Below are positions 39,783 through 49,143 of a stretch of DNA of 64,000 nt, one piece after another; the first letter of the stretch is position 1, and each line of letters starts with the position of its first letter. The notes under the pieces are model-generated. The model had not been told where the DNA came from. It did no database searches and worked only from the letters and a program-made list of their open reading frames with translations. The DNA lies in the NCBI RefSeq assembly GCF_025398255.1, contig NZ_JAODNW010000007.1, positions 62,001 to 126,000 of the forward strand. The letters are read 5' to 3'. This DNA is from Chelativorans intermedius (GTDB lineage Bacteria; Pseudomonadota; Alphaproteobacteria; Rhizobiales; Rhizobiaceae). Both the position numbers and the translations under genes were made by a program.

Positions 39783-41066
39783 TTATCGGAATGCCAGGTC
39801 GCGCAGGAAAAGCGCGATCTGCGGGAAGAAGATGAGCGCGACCGAGACGCCGATGAGGATGAGCGTGAAGGGCGCAATACCCCTGATCACCGCGGCATAG
39901 GGCCGCTTGAAGATGGCGATGGCGGTGAAGATGTCGCATCCGAAGGGAGGCGTCGCCGAGCCGATGGCCACCTGCAGCGTGATGATGGTGCCGACCAGAA
40001 CCTTGTCGAGGCCCACCGCATCCACCACCGGGGCGAAGATGGGCACCAGCACCAGGATGACCACGATCGGGTCCACGAACATGCAGCCGACGAAGAAGGA
40101 AACCGATATGACGGCCAGCACCGCCTTCGGCCCCATCTGGTCGATGCCGATGGAGCCCAGCAGCTGCTGCGGTATCTGCGCAAAGGAGATCACCCAGGAA
40201 AAGGCGGCGCCAGCCCCCACCAGGACGAACACCACCGCCGTGATGAGCCCGGTCGACTTGGCGATCCTGTAGATGTCCACCGCGTTCAGCGAGCGGAACA
40301 CGATGAACTCCAGAATCAGCGCATAGAGCACGCAGGCCGCCGCCGCCTCTGTGGGGCTGAAGACGCCGCCATAGATGCCGCCGACGATGATGACCGGAAA
40401 GCCGAGCGGCCAGATCGCCTGGCGCACCGCCGCAAGCCGCTCCGACCAGGGCGCTTTCGGCTCCGTCGGCACGCCCTTGATGGTCGCATAGATCATGCAA
40501 TAGGCCGAAAAGAGCACCAGCAGCAGGAGCCCCGGCCCGATGCCGGCGATGAAAAGCTCGGAGATCGAGGTGGAGGAGACGACGCCATAGATGATCATGC
40601 CGATCGACGGCGGGATCAGGAAGGCGATGTCGCTGGCGTTGATGATGAGCGCCAGCACGAAGGAGTCGTTGTAGCCCGCCTTGAGCATGCGTGGCCGCAG
40701 CGGCGAGCCCACCGCCACCACCGTGGCCTGGGTGGAGCCGGAGACGGCGCCGAAGAGCGTGCAGGCGGCGGCGGTGGAAACGGCAAGCCCACCCTTGATA
40801 TGGCCCACGAAGGCCATGACCATGTCGATGAGACGGCCGGCCGACTGGCCGCGCGTCATGATGTCGGCAGCCAGGATGAACATCGGCACGGCGATCAGCG
40901 AGGCCGGGCGAATGCCGGCCAGCATCTGCTGCACCATGAAGGTCATGCGCTCGAAGCCGCCGAACAGCTCGTAGAATCCATACATGGAGCCCAGAAGCAG
41001 GGGCACCATCATGGGAAAGCCCAGCAGCAGCAGGGCGATCATGATTGCGGAGATCTTCAGTGCCAT
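39783..41066 (-). CDS. TRAP transporter large permease (DctM/TeaC type)
   Basis: A 427-residue inner-membrane protein with about 12 hydrophobic segments, the main Na+-coupled transport subunit of a TRAP system. Motifs include GVLPF-family substitutes such as PMFILAADIMTRGQSAGRL, FGAVSGSTQATVVAVG and DIAFLIPPSIGMIIYG. The gene order binding protein, small permease, large permease, UspA matches teaABCD. Confidence 0.93.
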   Translation of the reverse strand: MALKISAIMIALLLLGFPMMVPLLLGSMYGFYELFGGFERMTFMVQQMLAGIRPASLIAVPMFILAADIMTRGQSAGRLIDMVMAFVGHIKGGLAVSTAAACTLFGAVSGSTQATVVAVGSPLRPRMLKAGYNDSFVLALIINASDIAFLIPPSIGMIIYGVVSSTSISELFIAGIGPGLLLLVLFSAYCMIYATIKGVPTEPKAPWSERLAAVRQAIWPLGFPVIIVGGIYGGVFSPTEAAAACVLYALILEFIVFRSLNAVDIYRIAKSTGLITAVVFVLVGAGAAFSWVISFAQIPQQLLGSIGIDQMGPKAVLAVISVSFFVGCMFVDPIVVILVLVPIFAPVVDAVGLDKVLVGTIITLQVAIGSATPPFGCDIFTAIAIFKRPYAAVIRGIAPFTLILIGVSVALIFFPQIALFLRDLAFR

Positions 41067-41076
41067 GGTCGCCCCC

Positions 41077-41670
41077 TCAGACTTCGATCTCGTCGTCCTC
41101 GTATCCCTCCAGCACGTGGGTGGAGAGATAGATGTCCTTCTGAACCGCGTTCTTCACCGCCGTCAGCGCGTACTGGATGCCGGTGACGAGGAAGCCGAGC
41201 GGCACCCAAAGATAGATCCAGTAGACCGGAATCTGCATGGCCGGCAGGATGCGGCCGGATGTTGCAACCGAGAGGATGTAGCCGACGGAAAAGTAGCACA
41301 GAGCGAACATGAGCGCCGCCGTCACGGAGGCGATGACGATCATCAGCAGCTTGCGCGTCTTCGCCGGCAGCGCGTCATAGATGGCCGACATTCGGATGTG
41401 GCGCCCGTGACGTGCGGCATAGCCGATGCCGGCGAAGGTGATGAGCACGATCAGGGTGCGGTTCAGCTCCTCGGAGAAGAAGATGCTCGACTGGAAGACG
41501 AAGCGGCCGACCACATTGGCCATGGTGTTGATGGCCATGAGGATCACGCCGGCCGCCAGGATGAAGGATTCGGCGTGGCTTATCCCGGTGTCGATCGTGC
41601 CCAATATACCGGGCAGGGTGGAGGCGTAGGCGTCCTTCCGCTTGTCCTTGTTCTCTTCTGCGCTGCCCAT
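41077..41670 (-). CDS. TRAP transporter small permease (DctQ/TeaB type)
   Basis: A 197-residue protein with four hydrophobic segments after a charged 30-residue N terminus. The family motif appears in [18 protein letters not shown] followed by [14 protein letters not shown]. It partners the large permease. It is 79 bp after the binding-protein gene and 10 bp before the large permease. Confidence 0.92.
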   Translation of the reverse strand: MGSAEENKDKRKDAYASTLPGILGTIDTGISHAESFILAAGVILMAINTMANVVGRFVFQSSIFFSEELNRTLIVLITFAGIGYAARHGRHIRMSAIYDALPAKTRKLLMIVIASVTAALMFALCYFSVGYILSVATSGRILPAMQIPVYWIYLWVPLGFLVTGIQYALTAVKNAVQKDIYLSTHVLEGYEDDEIEV

Positions 41671-41749
41671 TCCCGTTCCCCTCCTTGTGCCTGGTGCGCC
41701 CGCGGCCGGGGAGGCCGCGGGCTGCCGAGTCCTGCCGGCGATCGGGCAG

Positions 41750-42769
41750 CTACTGGGTGGCGGCCTGAAGGTCCTTCTTCATCTGTTCGAGAATCGCCTT
41801 GCCGCTCTCCCCGGTCATTTCGATGAACTTCGCCTCGACCTCCGCCGCGGCCTCCTTGAAGGGCTGGCGCTGCTCCTCGGTCAGCACCACGACATTGATG
41901 TCGGGGCGGGCCTCCTTGATCTTCTCAAGCGACCTCTCGCTCAGGCCCTCCTGGTATTCGAGAATATGCTCGAAGGAGACGTCGATCGCATCGCGGATGA
42001 GCTGCTGCTCCTCCTCGGCCAGCCCGTCGAAGAACGCCTTGTTGGCCATCACCGCGGTGGTGAAGTTGTTGTGCCCGGTGAAGGTGATGTAATCGGTGAC
42101 CTCGTACATCTTGGTCGACTCCACCCAGAACAGCGGGTTCTCCTGGCCCTGGATGATGTTGGTCTGCAGGGCGCCGAAGACCTCGCCCCAGGGAAGCGGC
42201 GTCGGCGTCGCGCCGAAAGCCTGGTAGCTTTCCACCAGCAGCGGATTGGTCATGACGCGGAACTTCACCTCGTCGAGGTCGGCAGGCGTGGTAACCTTCT
42301 CCTTGGTGGTCATCACCACCTCGCCTTCCGGGAACATGGTGAGCAGCTCAAGCCCCTGCTCGGCATAGAGCGCGGGGAACATCTCGTTGATGGCCTTGGA
42401 ATTGCGGAAGAAGTCGCCCAGCTTCTCCGATTCCGCGGGCAGCAGATAGGGGACGAAGAACACCTGCGCTTCCGGGATCAGCGCTCCGGTGAAGCCCGGC
42501 GACTGGTCCACGAACTGCAGGATGCCGGCCTGTGCCTGCTCCATGATGTCCGCCGATTCGCCCAGCGTGCCGAAGGGGAAGAGCTGGATCTGATGGTCCG
42601 AATTGGCCTCGATCTCCTCCTTGAACTTCTGGGCGAAGACGCCCTGCACGTCGGTCATCGCCTCCTCGAAGGCGTATTTCCATGTGTCCGCGGCAGCCTG
42701 GCCGACGCCCGCCACAAGGGCGGCAGCCCCGGCGATGCCGGCGAAAAGACGGATGCGTAGTGCGGTCAT
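41750..42769 (-). CDS. teaA: TRAP transporter substrate-binding protein, ectoine-type (TeaA-like)
   Basis: A 339-residue periplasmic protein with a signal peptide cut near GQAAA (about residue 27). Mature stretches such as [51 protein letters not shown] and [18 protein letters not shown] are strikingly close to Halomonas TeaA as I remember it, including the early Glu-Glu after WKYAF and the Phe/Trp-rich binding stretch. Ectoine or 5-hydroxyectoine is the best guess for the substrate. No ectoine synthesis or breakdown genes are in the window. Confidence 0.85.
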   Translation of the reverse strand: MTALRIRLFAGIAGAAALVAGVGQAAADTWKYAFEEAMTDVQGVFAQKFKEEIEANSDHQIQLFPFGTLGESADIMEQAQAGILQFVDQSPGFTGALIPEAQVFFVPYLLPAESEKLGDFFRNSKAINEMFPALYAEQGLELLTMFPEGEVVMTTKEKVTTPADLDEVKFRVMTNPLLVESYQAFGATPTPLPWGEVFGALQTNIIQGQENPLFWVESTKMYEVTDYITFTGHNNFTTAVMANKAFFDGLAEEEQQLIRDAIDVSFEHILEYQEGLSERSLEKIKEARPDINVVVLTEEQRQPFKEAAAEVEAKFIEMTGESGKAILEQMKKDLQAATQ

Positions 42770-43210
42770 GACAGTTCTCCTCTGGTGGTCATGGGCTTTG
42801 TCGCCAATCGTGGCGGGGCGGGCGGCGCATGCCGCCCGGCCTTGCGCGGCTTACCGGGCCGGCAGCCAGCCCGGAACGGTCGCAAAGCCCGGGGTGCGGA
42901 CCGTCAGGCGCGTTCTCTCCCGGCCGGCATTGCAGCGGCGGGAACCGTTGATGGGGCGGGAAAGATTGAGGAGAAGCCGAGAGGCCGCCGCATTCCTAAG
43001 GCTTCGTACAGAGCAGCATTTCCGCCCTGCCGGTGCCTGGAGCCGATTGTCGCGGCGTATCTCGGGTGCGGCCAAGCGCCCCTCCTCCTCCTCATGATCG
43101 ACACGATGTGTGCCGCAAGCGTGAAACAGAGCGCGCGCGAAGTCAAACGTATATTGACGCCTCCTCCGGTCGCCAGGAAAGTTTGCCGGCTTATCGAGCG
43201 TGGCCGCGTC
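42770..43210. other. Intergenic region upstream of the tea operon
   Basis: 441 bp between teaA (start) and the fused oppDF gene (stop), both on the minus strand, so it should hold the tea promoter. The clearest site is GTCAA-ACGTATA-TTGAC (43142-43158), a 17-bp dyad that could bind a regulator but lies about 370 bp before teaA. No convincing gene or -35/-10 pair was found, and no terminator with a T tract follows oppDF. Confidence 0.5.
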
Positions 43211-44842
43211 TCAGGCGCGCGCTTCCGCCTGGCGGCTGAGCACCTGTTTCAGATTGAAGGCCGCCTCCATGAGGTTGCGTGTGTATGCGCTCTTCGGCCG
43301 CTCGAACACCTCGTCGGTCGCCCCTTCCTCCACCACCTGCCCGGCCTTCATGACGATCGTGTAGTCGGCCAGCGCCCGCACCACCGCGAGATCGTGGCTG
43401 ATGAAGATGAAGGACAGGTCGTAGGCATCCTGGATGCGCCGCAACAGCGCGATGATCTGCTTCTGCACCGAGCGGTCCAGCGCCGAAGTGGGTTCGTCCA
43501 GCACGATCACCGTCGGTTTCAGCACCACAGCGCGGGCGATGGCGATGCGCTGGCGCTGACCGCCGGAAAACTCGTGCGGGAAGCGGTTGCGCATGGCCGG
43601 ATCGAGGCCGACCTCCTTCAGCGCTTCCGTGGCCGCCTGCGCCCGCTCTCGTGCCGAAAGCTGCGGCTCGTGCACCAGCAACCCCTCGGTGATGATCTCG
43701 CCCACCGTCATGCGCGGGCTCAGGGAGCCATAGGGATCCTGGAACACCATCTGGAGGTTGCGCCGGTAGGGACGCATTGCGGCGCGCCCGAGCCCGTGGA
43801 TGGGCGTGCCCTGATAGACAACGCGGCCCTCGCAGGGCAGGAGCTGCAGGAGCGCGCGCCCGAAGGTCGACTTGCCCGAGCCCGATTCGCCGACGATGCC
43901 GACCGTCTGCCCCGCCCTCAGGGAAAGCGTCACCTCCCGCACCGCCTTGAGCTCGAAGCCGGGGGAGAACAGCCCTCCCTTGGCCTGAAAGGTGACGGAC
44001 ACCCGGTTGGCGTCGAGAAGGATGGGCGCGCTCTCCGGCACCGGGGGCTTGCGCCCCTCCGGCTCGGCGGCGAGCAGCATCCGGGTATAGTCCTTGGTGG
44101 GACGGGTGAAGATTTCCCGCGTCGTGCCTTCCTCCACGACCCTGCCGTGCTGCATCACATAGACACGGTCTGCAAACGCCTCGACAATGGCCAGATCGTG
44201 CGTGATGAACAGAATGGCCATGCCCAGCTTGCGCTGGAGCTCGGCGAGAAGGCCCAGGATTTCCGCCTGGATCGTCACGTCCAGCGCCGTGGTCGGCTCG
44301 TCGGCGATCAGAAGGTCGGGGTTGTTGGCCAGCGCCATGGCGATCATCACGCGCTGCCGCTGGCCGCCGGAAAGCTCATGCGGATAGGACTTGAGGCGCC
44401 GCTCTGGCTCGGGAATGTGCACGAGTTCCAGAAGCTGCAACGCCCGCGCGCGGGCGGCCGACGCCGACAGCCCCCCATGCACCATCAGCGGCTCCGAAAT
44501 CTGCCGCCCGATGGTGTAGAGCGGGTCGAGCGAGGTCATCGGCTCCTGAAAGATCATGGTGATCCTGGCGCCGCGGATACGGTTCAGCCTGTCGCGCGGC
44601 AGCCCGATCAGCTCCTGCCCGCGATAGGTGGCGGAGCCTTCCGCGCGGCCGTTGGCCGCCAGAAGCCCCATCGCCGCCATCATGATCTGGCTCTTGCCGG
44701 AGCCGGACTCCCCCACCACCGCCACCGTCTCGCCGGCATTGACATGCATGTTCACCCCGCGCACCGCCTCCACTTCGCCGTCCGGCGTGTCGAAGGTGAC
44801 GCGGATGTCGCGGATGTCGAAGATCGTCTCGGTCTTCTTCAT
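43211..44842 (-). CDS. Fused double ATPase of an oligopeptide ABC transporter (OppDF/YejF type)
   Basis: A 543-residue protein with two complete nucleotide-binding domains. The first (about 1-265) has [22 protein letters not shown] and [13 protein letters not shown]. The second (about 280-540) has [22 protein letters not shown] and [13 protein letters not shown]. This corresponds to OppD and OppF in one chain, as in E. coli YejF. The ATG at 44842 ([15 protein letters not shown]) lies one base after the oppC stop; the frame before it is a shadow. It powers peptide uptake by OppBC. Confidence 0.93.
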   Translation of the reverse strand: MKKTETIFDIRDIRVTFDTPDGEVEAVRGVNMHVNAGETVAVVGESGSGKSQIMMAAMGLLAANGRAEGSATYRGQELIGLPRDRLNRIRGARITMIFQEPMTSLDPLYTIGRQISEPLMVHGGLSASAARARALQLLELVHIPEPERRLKSYPHELSGGQRQRVMIAMALANNPDLLIADEPTTALDVTIQAEILGLLAELQRKLGMAILFITHDLAIVEAFADRVYVMQHGRVVEEGTTREIFTRPTKDYTRMLLAAEPEGRKPPVPESAPILLDANRVSVTFQAKGGLFSPGFELKAVREVTLSLRAGQTVGIVGESGSGKSTFGRALLQLLPCEGRVVYQGTPIHGLGRAAMRPYRRNLQMVFQDPYGSLSPRMTVGEIITEGLLVHEPQLSARERAQAATEALKEVGLDPAMRNRFPHEFSGGQRQRIAIARAVVLKPTVIVLDEPTSALDRSVQKQIIALLRRIQDAYDLSFIFISHDLAVVRALADYTIVMKAGQVVEEGATDEVFERPKSAYTRNLMEAAFNLKQVLSRQAEARA

Positions 44843-44843
44843 G

Positions 44844-45980
44844 TCAGCGGTCCTTCGGATCGAGCGCATCGCGCAGCCCGTCGCCCAGGAAGTTGAGGGC
44901 GAACAGCAGCAGGGTGAGCGCCAGCGAGGGATAGAGAAGCATGTAGGGCGCGGCACGCATGTTGCGCGCGCCCTCGGAGATCAGCACCCCGAGGCTCGTC
45001 AGCGGCTCCTGCACGCCAAGTCCCAGGAAGGAGAGGAAGCTTTCGAGCAGGATCACCTTGGGGATGAGCAGCGTCATGTAGATGATGACGGGGCCCAGCG
45101 TGTTGGGAATGATATGGCGCCGCAGGATGCCGCCGGCGCTCACCCCCAGCGCCTCCGCCGCCTGCACGAACTCGCGGCGGCGCAGCGAGATGGTCTGTCC
45201 GCGCACGATGCGCGCCATGTCGAGCCATTCCACCGCGCCCACGGCGATGAACATGAGCACCACGTTGCGTCCGAAGAAGACGACGAGGAGGATGGCGAAG
45301 AAGGTGAAGGGCAGGGCATAGAGGATATCGACCACGCGCATCATCATGTTGTCGATGCGCCCGCCCAGAAATCCCGCCGTCGCGCCGTAGGCCACGCCGA
45401 TGACGAGCGCCACGCCGGTCGCCAGCGCGCCGATCATCAGCGAGATGCGGATCGAGATGAGGATGCGGGCGAAGAGATCCCGCCCGTTGGCGTCCGTCCC
45501 GAAGATGAAGCGATAGCGCTCGACCTGGCTCTCCAGGAGAACGGAGCGCCCGTCGGCGCTGCGCTCGACGATGTGCGTGTTCGAAAACAGGTCCGAACGG
45601 TCGAAATAGCGGGTCACGCGGGGGTCGATCTCCCGCCGGGAAGTGGCTTCGAGGCGCAGGGTGTTGCCGTCGAGCTCGATGTTGCGGGCCTCCAGCCGCG
45701 CCCTTCTGGCCGTGCTCTCGGCGGCCGGCAGCACCGCATCCATGCGCGGATAGGGCTCCAGGCTCGCGGGCACCTTCACGAAGTCGGGATAGACCCTGGC
45801 ATAGTCGTGGGGCGCGAGCATCGGCCCGAAAATGCCCGCGAAGATATAGACGAGGAGAATGACCAGGCTTGCCATCGCCGCCTTGTTTCGGCGCAGGCGC
45901 ATCAGCGCCGTGGCCCACAGCGAGCGGCCTGCCGCCCCGGCGGCCGGCGGCTGCGATACGTTGGTTGCGAGATCAGTCAT
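44844..45980 (-). CDS. oppC: Oligopeptide ABC transporter permease OppC with enlarged periplasmic loop
   Basis: A 378-residue permease. After the first membrane segment (about 38-58) comes a periplasmic region of about 115 residues rich in charged and beta-type sequence (through LEARNIELDGNTLRLEATS and DRSDLFSNTHIVERS), longer than in E. coli OppC. Then FGTDANGRDLFARILISIR leads into the core segments with the EAA motif EFVQAAEALGVSAGG and SFLGLGVQEPLTSLG. Its start overlaps oppB by 8 bp. Confidence 0.92.
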   Translation of the reverse strand: MTDLATNVSQPPAAGAAGRSLWATALMRLRRNKAAMASLVILLVYIFAGIFGPMLAPHDYARVYPDFVKVPASLEPYPRMDAVLPAAESTARRARLEARNIELDGNTLRLEATSRREIDPRVTRYFDRSDLFSNTHIVERSADGRSVLLESQVERYRFIFGTDANGRDLFARILISIRISLMIGALATGVALVIGVAYGATAGFLGGRIDNMMMRVVDILYALPFTFFAILLVVFFGRNVVLMFIAVGAVEWLDMARIVRGQTISLRRREFVQAAEALGVSAGGILRRHIIPNTLGPVIIYMTLLIPKVILLESFLSFLGLGVQEPLTSLGVLISEGARNMRAAPYMLLYPSLALTLLLFALNFLGDGLRDALDPKDR

Positions 45981-46896
45981 AGCGCACCCTCGGGTCGAGC
46001 AGGGCGTAGAGCAGGTCGACGATGAGATTGAAGACGACGACGAACACCGCGATGATGATGACGGTGCCCATCACCAGCGTATAGTCGCGGTTGAGCGCCC
46101 CCTGCACGAAGTAGCGGCCGATGCCGGGCAGGCCGAAGATGGTTTCCACCACCACCGAGCCGGTGAGCAGCGCCGCCGCCGCCGGTCCCAGATAGGAGAC
46201 GACGGGCAGGCAGGCGGCTCTCAGCGCGTGCACGATCACGATCATCCGCGCCGGCAGCCCGTAGGCGCGCGCCGTGCGCACATGGTCGGAGCGCAGCGCC
46301 TCGATCATCGAGCCGCGGATGAGACGCGCAACGATGGCGATCTGCGGCAAGGCGAGCGTGATGACGGGCAGCACCAGATTGGCCGGGCTGCCGCCGCCCC
46401 AGCCGCCGGCCGGCAACATGGCAAGCCAGACGCCGAAGACCAGCGAAAGAAGCGGAGCCACGACGAAGTTGGGCACCGTGATGCCGAAGGTGGCAACGGC
46501 GACGACGCCGTAGTCGACCCACGAATTCTGGCGAAGCGCCGCGATGCACCCCAACACGCAGCCGAAGACGAGCGCCACAAGCAGTGCCAGCCCGCCGAGC
46601 TGCATGGAGATGGGCAGGCCGCTGGCCAACAGCTCCTGCACGGAAAAGTCACGGTAAATGAAGCTGGGGCCCAGGTCGCCCCGCGCCAGATTGCCGAGAT
46701 AGCGCAGATATTGCTCCCACAACGGCTTGTCGAGGTGGAAGACCCGGTTGAGATTTTCGAGGACCTTTGCCTCAAGCGCCCGTTCCCGGTCGAACGGGCC
46801 GCCGGGTGCCACGCGCATCAGAAAGAAGGAGGCGGTGACGACCAGAAACAGTGTCGGGATCGCGCCGAGCAGCCGGCGCACGACATAGCCAAGCAT
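45973..46896 (-). CDS. oppB: Oligopeptide ABC transporter permease OppB
   Basis: The start ATG at 46896 gives the canonical MLGYVVRRLLGAIPTLFLVV and has GAAGAG upstream, for 307 residues; a longer reading from 46956 would add a poor hydrophilic tail. Motifs: MRVAPGGPFDRER, the EAA loop HVRTARAYGLPARM and IFGLPGIGRYFVQGAL. It follows oppA after a 117-bp gap that contains a strong stem-loop. Confidence 0.93.
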   Translation of the reverse strand: MLGYVVRRLLGAIPTLFLVVTASFFLMRVAPGGPFDRERALEAKVLENLNRVFHLDKPLWEQYLRYLGNLARGDLGPSFIYRDFSVQELLASGLPISMQLGGLALLVALVFGCVLGCIAALRQNSWVDYGVVAVATFGITVPNFVVAPLLSLVFGVWLAMLPAGGWGGGSPANLVLPVITLALPQIAIVARLIRGSMIEALRSDHVRTARAYGLPARMIVIVHALRAACLPVVSYLGPAAAALLTGSVVVETIFGLPGIGRYFVQGALNRDYTLVMGTVIIIAVFVVVFNLIVDLLYALLDPRVRYD

Positions 46897-46962
46897 GGGC
46901 GTGCTCTTCGGTTCGCTGGCCGGGCCGCCGCGGCGGGCGACCGGCCCTGTCTGCACAGAGGT

Positions 46963-46994
46963 CCGCCTTCCGCAGGGAAACGGGCGGAAGGCGG
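46963..46994 (-). terminator. Intercistronic stem-loop between oppA and oppB
   Basis: CCGCCTTCCGC and GCGGAAGGCGG form a perfect 11-bp stem around a 10-nt loop. There is no U tract, so mRNA 3'-end stabilisation or partial termination after oppA is more likely than full termination. It mirrors the dppA-dppB hairpin. Confidence 0.7.
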
Positions 46995-47013
46995 TCGCCG
47001 CGGAAGCCGTCGG

Positions 47014-48624
47014 CTATTCGGAAAGGCTCATGAAGCGCGTCGCATGCACGTTCTGGATGTTGTCTTCCCAGCCTTTCAGCCTGTCGGAGACGAGCGAGTG
47101 CGACGAGTAGTAAAGGATGGGAATGAACGGCGTGTCCCGCAGGAAAACCCTTTCCGCCTCGGCCAGGACCTCGGCGCGCTTCTCAAGGTCGGTCTCGGCG
47201 GCCGCCTTGTCGAGAAGCGCGTCATATTCCGGGTTCCTGTACTTGGCGTAGTTGAACCCCGTATTGTCTTCCCGCACCAGGAACAGGAAGTTCTGCGGGT
47301 CGGAATAGTCGCCGATCCAGCCGGCCCTGGCCACCTGATAGTCGTCGCTGTCGCGCAGATGCGCATAGTGCGCGGAACCGTCGCGCACGTTGTAGGTGAC
47401 ATTGACGCCCAGCGGCGCCCACATGTCGGCGATCGCAGTGGCCGTGTTCTTGTGGTTCTCGGACGTGTTGTAGGAGAGCTCGAGTTCGAGTGGCTTGTCC
47501 GGGCCGTATCCGGCCTCCCTCATCAGCTCGATGGCCTTGTCCTCCCGGTCCAGAAGCGGCTCGTCCGCCCAATCGTATTGCGGCGGGTTGTCGACATAGT
47601 TGCCGATGCCGGGCGGAACGATCGAATAGGCCGGCAGCATCGAGCCGGACCAGATCTCCTCGGCAATGAATTCGCGGTCGATGACCATGGAAAGGGCCAT
47701 GCGCACCCGCGGATCGCTCAGGGCCTCGTTCTGCGTGTTGAGCGCATAGTAGTAGGTGCCGAGATAGGGCGGGGTGCGCACCTGGTCCCCGAGCCGGGCG
47801 CGGATCGACTTGAGCTGCTCGGCCGGCAGGTCGGAGCAGCTGTGCACCTCGCCGGCCTCGAAGCGGCGCACGCAGGCCGAACGGTCCTCGAAGGGGATGT
47901 ATTCGATGCGCTCGATGGCAACCGTGTCGGCTTCGCGGAAATGCTCGTTCTTCTCCATCACGATCTTGTCGTTCGGCGTGACGGAGACGAGCCTGTAGGC
48001 ACCGTTGGTGACCATGTTCTCCGGCTTCACGAAGTCGGAGCCGTATTCTTCCACGCTCGCCTTGTGGAGCGGAAGGCCGGTCTGATGCGTCAAGAGCTCA
48101 AGGAAGTAGGGCGTGGGCCGTTCGAGGGTGATCTCCAGCGTTCTGTCGTCGACAGCCCTGACGCCGAGCGCGCTCGGGTCCATCTCCCCCTTGTTGATCT
48201 TCTCCGCGTTCTTGATGGGATACTGGATGGTGGCATATTTCGCGCCGGTGGCCGGATCCTGGATGCGCCGGAAGGAGAAGACGAAATCCTCCGCCGTCAC
48301 CGGGTCTCCGTTCGACCAGCGCGCGTCCTCGCGCAGCGTGAAGGTGTACACCGTCCCGTCCTCGGAGACCGTCCAGCTCTCGGCAACGCCGGGGATGACG
48401 TTCGCCTTGGCATCATAGATCACCAGTCCCTCATAGAGGTCGCGCATCAGGTGCGCCTCGGAGATCGTGGAGGTCTTGTGCTGGTCGAGCGTCTCCGGGT
48501 CGGAATCGTTGCCACGGATGTAGGTCGTCGCGGCCAGCGCCATATTCGCGCCGGCGACGAGCGCCGCCGCCGCCAGCGCGCCGGCCAGCAGCGACCGGAT
48601 GCCTGCACGCTTCTTCATGTTCAT
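47014..48624 (-). CDS. oppA: Oligopeptide ABC transporter substrate-binding protein
   Basis: A 536-residue periplasmic protein with a signal peptide (MNMKKRAGIRSLL to about residue 31, cut near MALA). Family motifs: DPETLDQHKTSTISEAHLMR at the mature start, VIPGVAESWTVSEDGTVYTF, NGDPVTAEDFVFSFRRIQDP, MVTNGAYRLV and GWIGDYSDPQNFL. It captures oligopeptides for OppBC-DF. Two ATGs in a row (MNM) can act as start. First gene of the opp operon, with a 519-bp upstream region rich in dyads. Confidence 0.95.
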   Translation of the reverse strand: MNMKKRAGIRSLLAGALAAAALVAGANMALAATTYIRGNDSDPETLDQHKTSTISEAHLMRDLYEGLVIYDAKANVIPGVAESWTVSEDGTVYTFTLREDARWSNGDPVTAEDFVFSFRRIQDPATGAKYATIQYPIKNAEKINKGEMDPSALGVRAVDDRTLEITLERPTPYFLELLTHQTGLPLHKASVEEYGSDFVKPENMVTNGAYRLVSVTPNDKIVMEKNEHFREADTVAIERIEYIPFEDRSACVRRFEAGEVHSCSDLPAEQLKSIRARLGDQVRTPPYLGTYYYALNTQNEALSDPRVRMALSMVIDREFIAEEIWSGSMLPAYSIVPPGIGNYVDNPPQYDWADEPLLDREDKAIELMREAGYGPDKPLELELSYNTSENHKNTATAIADMWAPLGVNVTYNVRDGSAHYAHLRDSDDYQVARAGWIGDYSDPQNFLFLVREDNTGFNYAKYRNPEYDALLDKAAAETDLEKRAEVLAEAERVFLRDTPFIPILYYSSHSLVSDRLKGWEDNIQNVHATRFMSLSE

Positions 48625-48918
48625 ACACTCCCATCATTTCGCTTTGTGCGATTGTTGTGGTCTGGCCCGGGATGCAAGCCGCCTCCGCCGGGAGGAGAAG
48701 AAGATCGCCCGCTTTGCCCAACATGTATCGAGCCGAAGGCAGATCGAAGATTGCTCCTCCCTGTTGCGATGGCCCATCGAACGGCGAAAGACGGCCCAGA
48801 CAGTGTGCCGCGGGCCTGAACGGAAGCCGGATTACGCAACGAAATGACGCGCACGTCAAACGGAATTGCTGTTGCCGGGAAAAGCAGCAACAAGCCGCCG
48901 GCTGGACCGCCCATTGGG

Positions 48919-48932
48919 CAGCAATATTGCTG
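48919..48932. promoter_or_regulatory. Palindrome CAGCAATATTGCTG upstream of oppA
   Basis: A perfect 14-bp palindrome about 295 bp before oppA. The same half-site recurs as TTGCTG at 48866 and CAGCAA at 48885, which suggests a multi-site operator. Confidence 0.45.
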
Positions 48933-48986
48933 GAAACATGCTTGCAAGGAAATGAAATTATTCACAATTCGAGTATTCCGCACCTT

Positions 48987-49018
48987 GTACACGCCTCTGC
49001 GCCCTGCGCGGCGTGTAC
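48987..49018. promoter_or_regulatory. Inverted repeat GTACACGCC / GGCGTGTAC
   Basis: Perfect 9-bp arms are separated by 14 bp that themselves contain GCGC-GCGC. No T tract on either strand, so an operator is as likely as a 3' hairpin for the citrate-synthase-like gene. Confidence 0.4.
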
Positions 49019-49143
49019 GCGTATCGCCGTCGCCGCTGGCCCGCAGACGGTGAGCGGGGGCGGGTGGCCGGAGGTTGCGTTGCGGAATGCGGCCGCGGCA
49101 AACGCCGGGGTCCGGGCTTCCCATGCCGTTCCGCGGCGGCGGC

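Larger units (their letters stand above)
48625..49143. other. Long intergenic region upstream of oppA
   Basis: 519 bp between the oppA start and the stop of the citrate-synthase-like gene. No open frame looks coding. It holds TTGCTG/CAGCAA half-sites (48866-48871, 48885-48890), the palindrome at 48919-48932 and the 9-bp inverted repeat at 48987-49018, listed separately. The part between 48850 and 48985 is visibly more AT-rich than its surroundings, as expected of a promoter. Confidence 0.6.
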
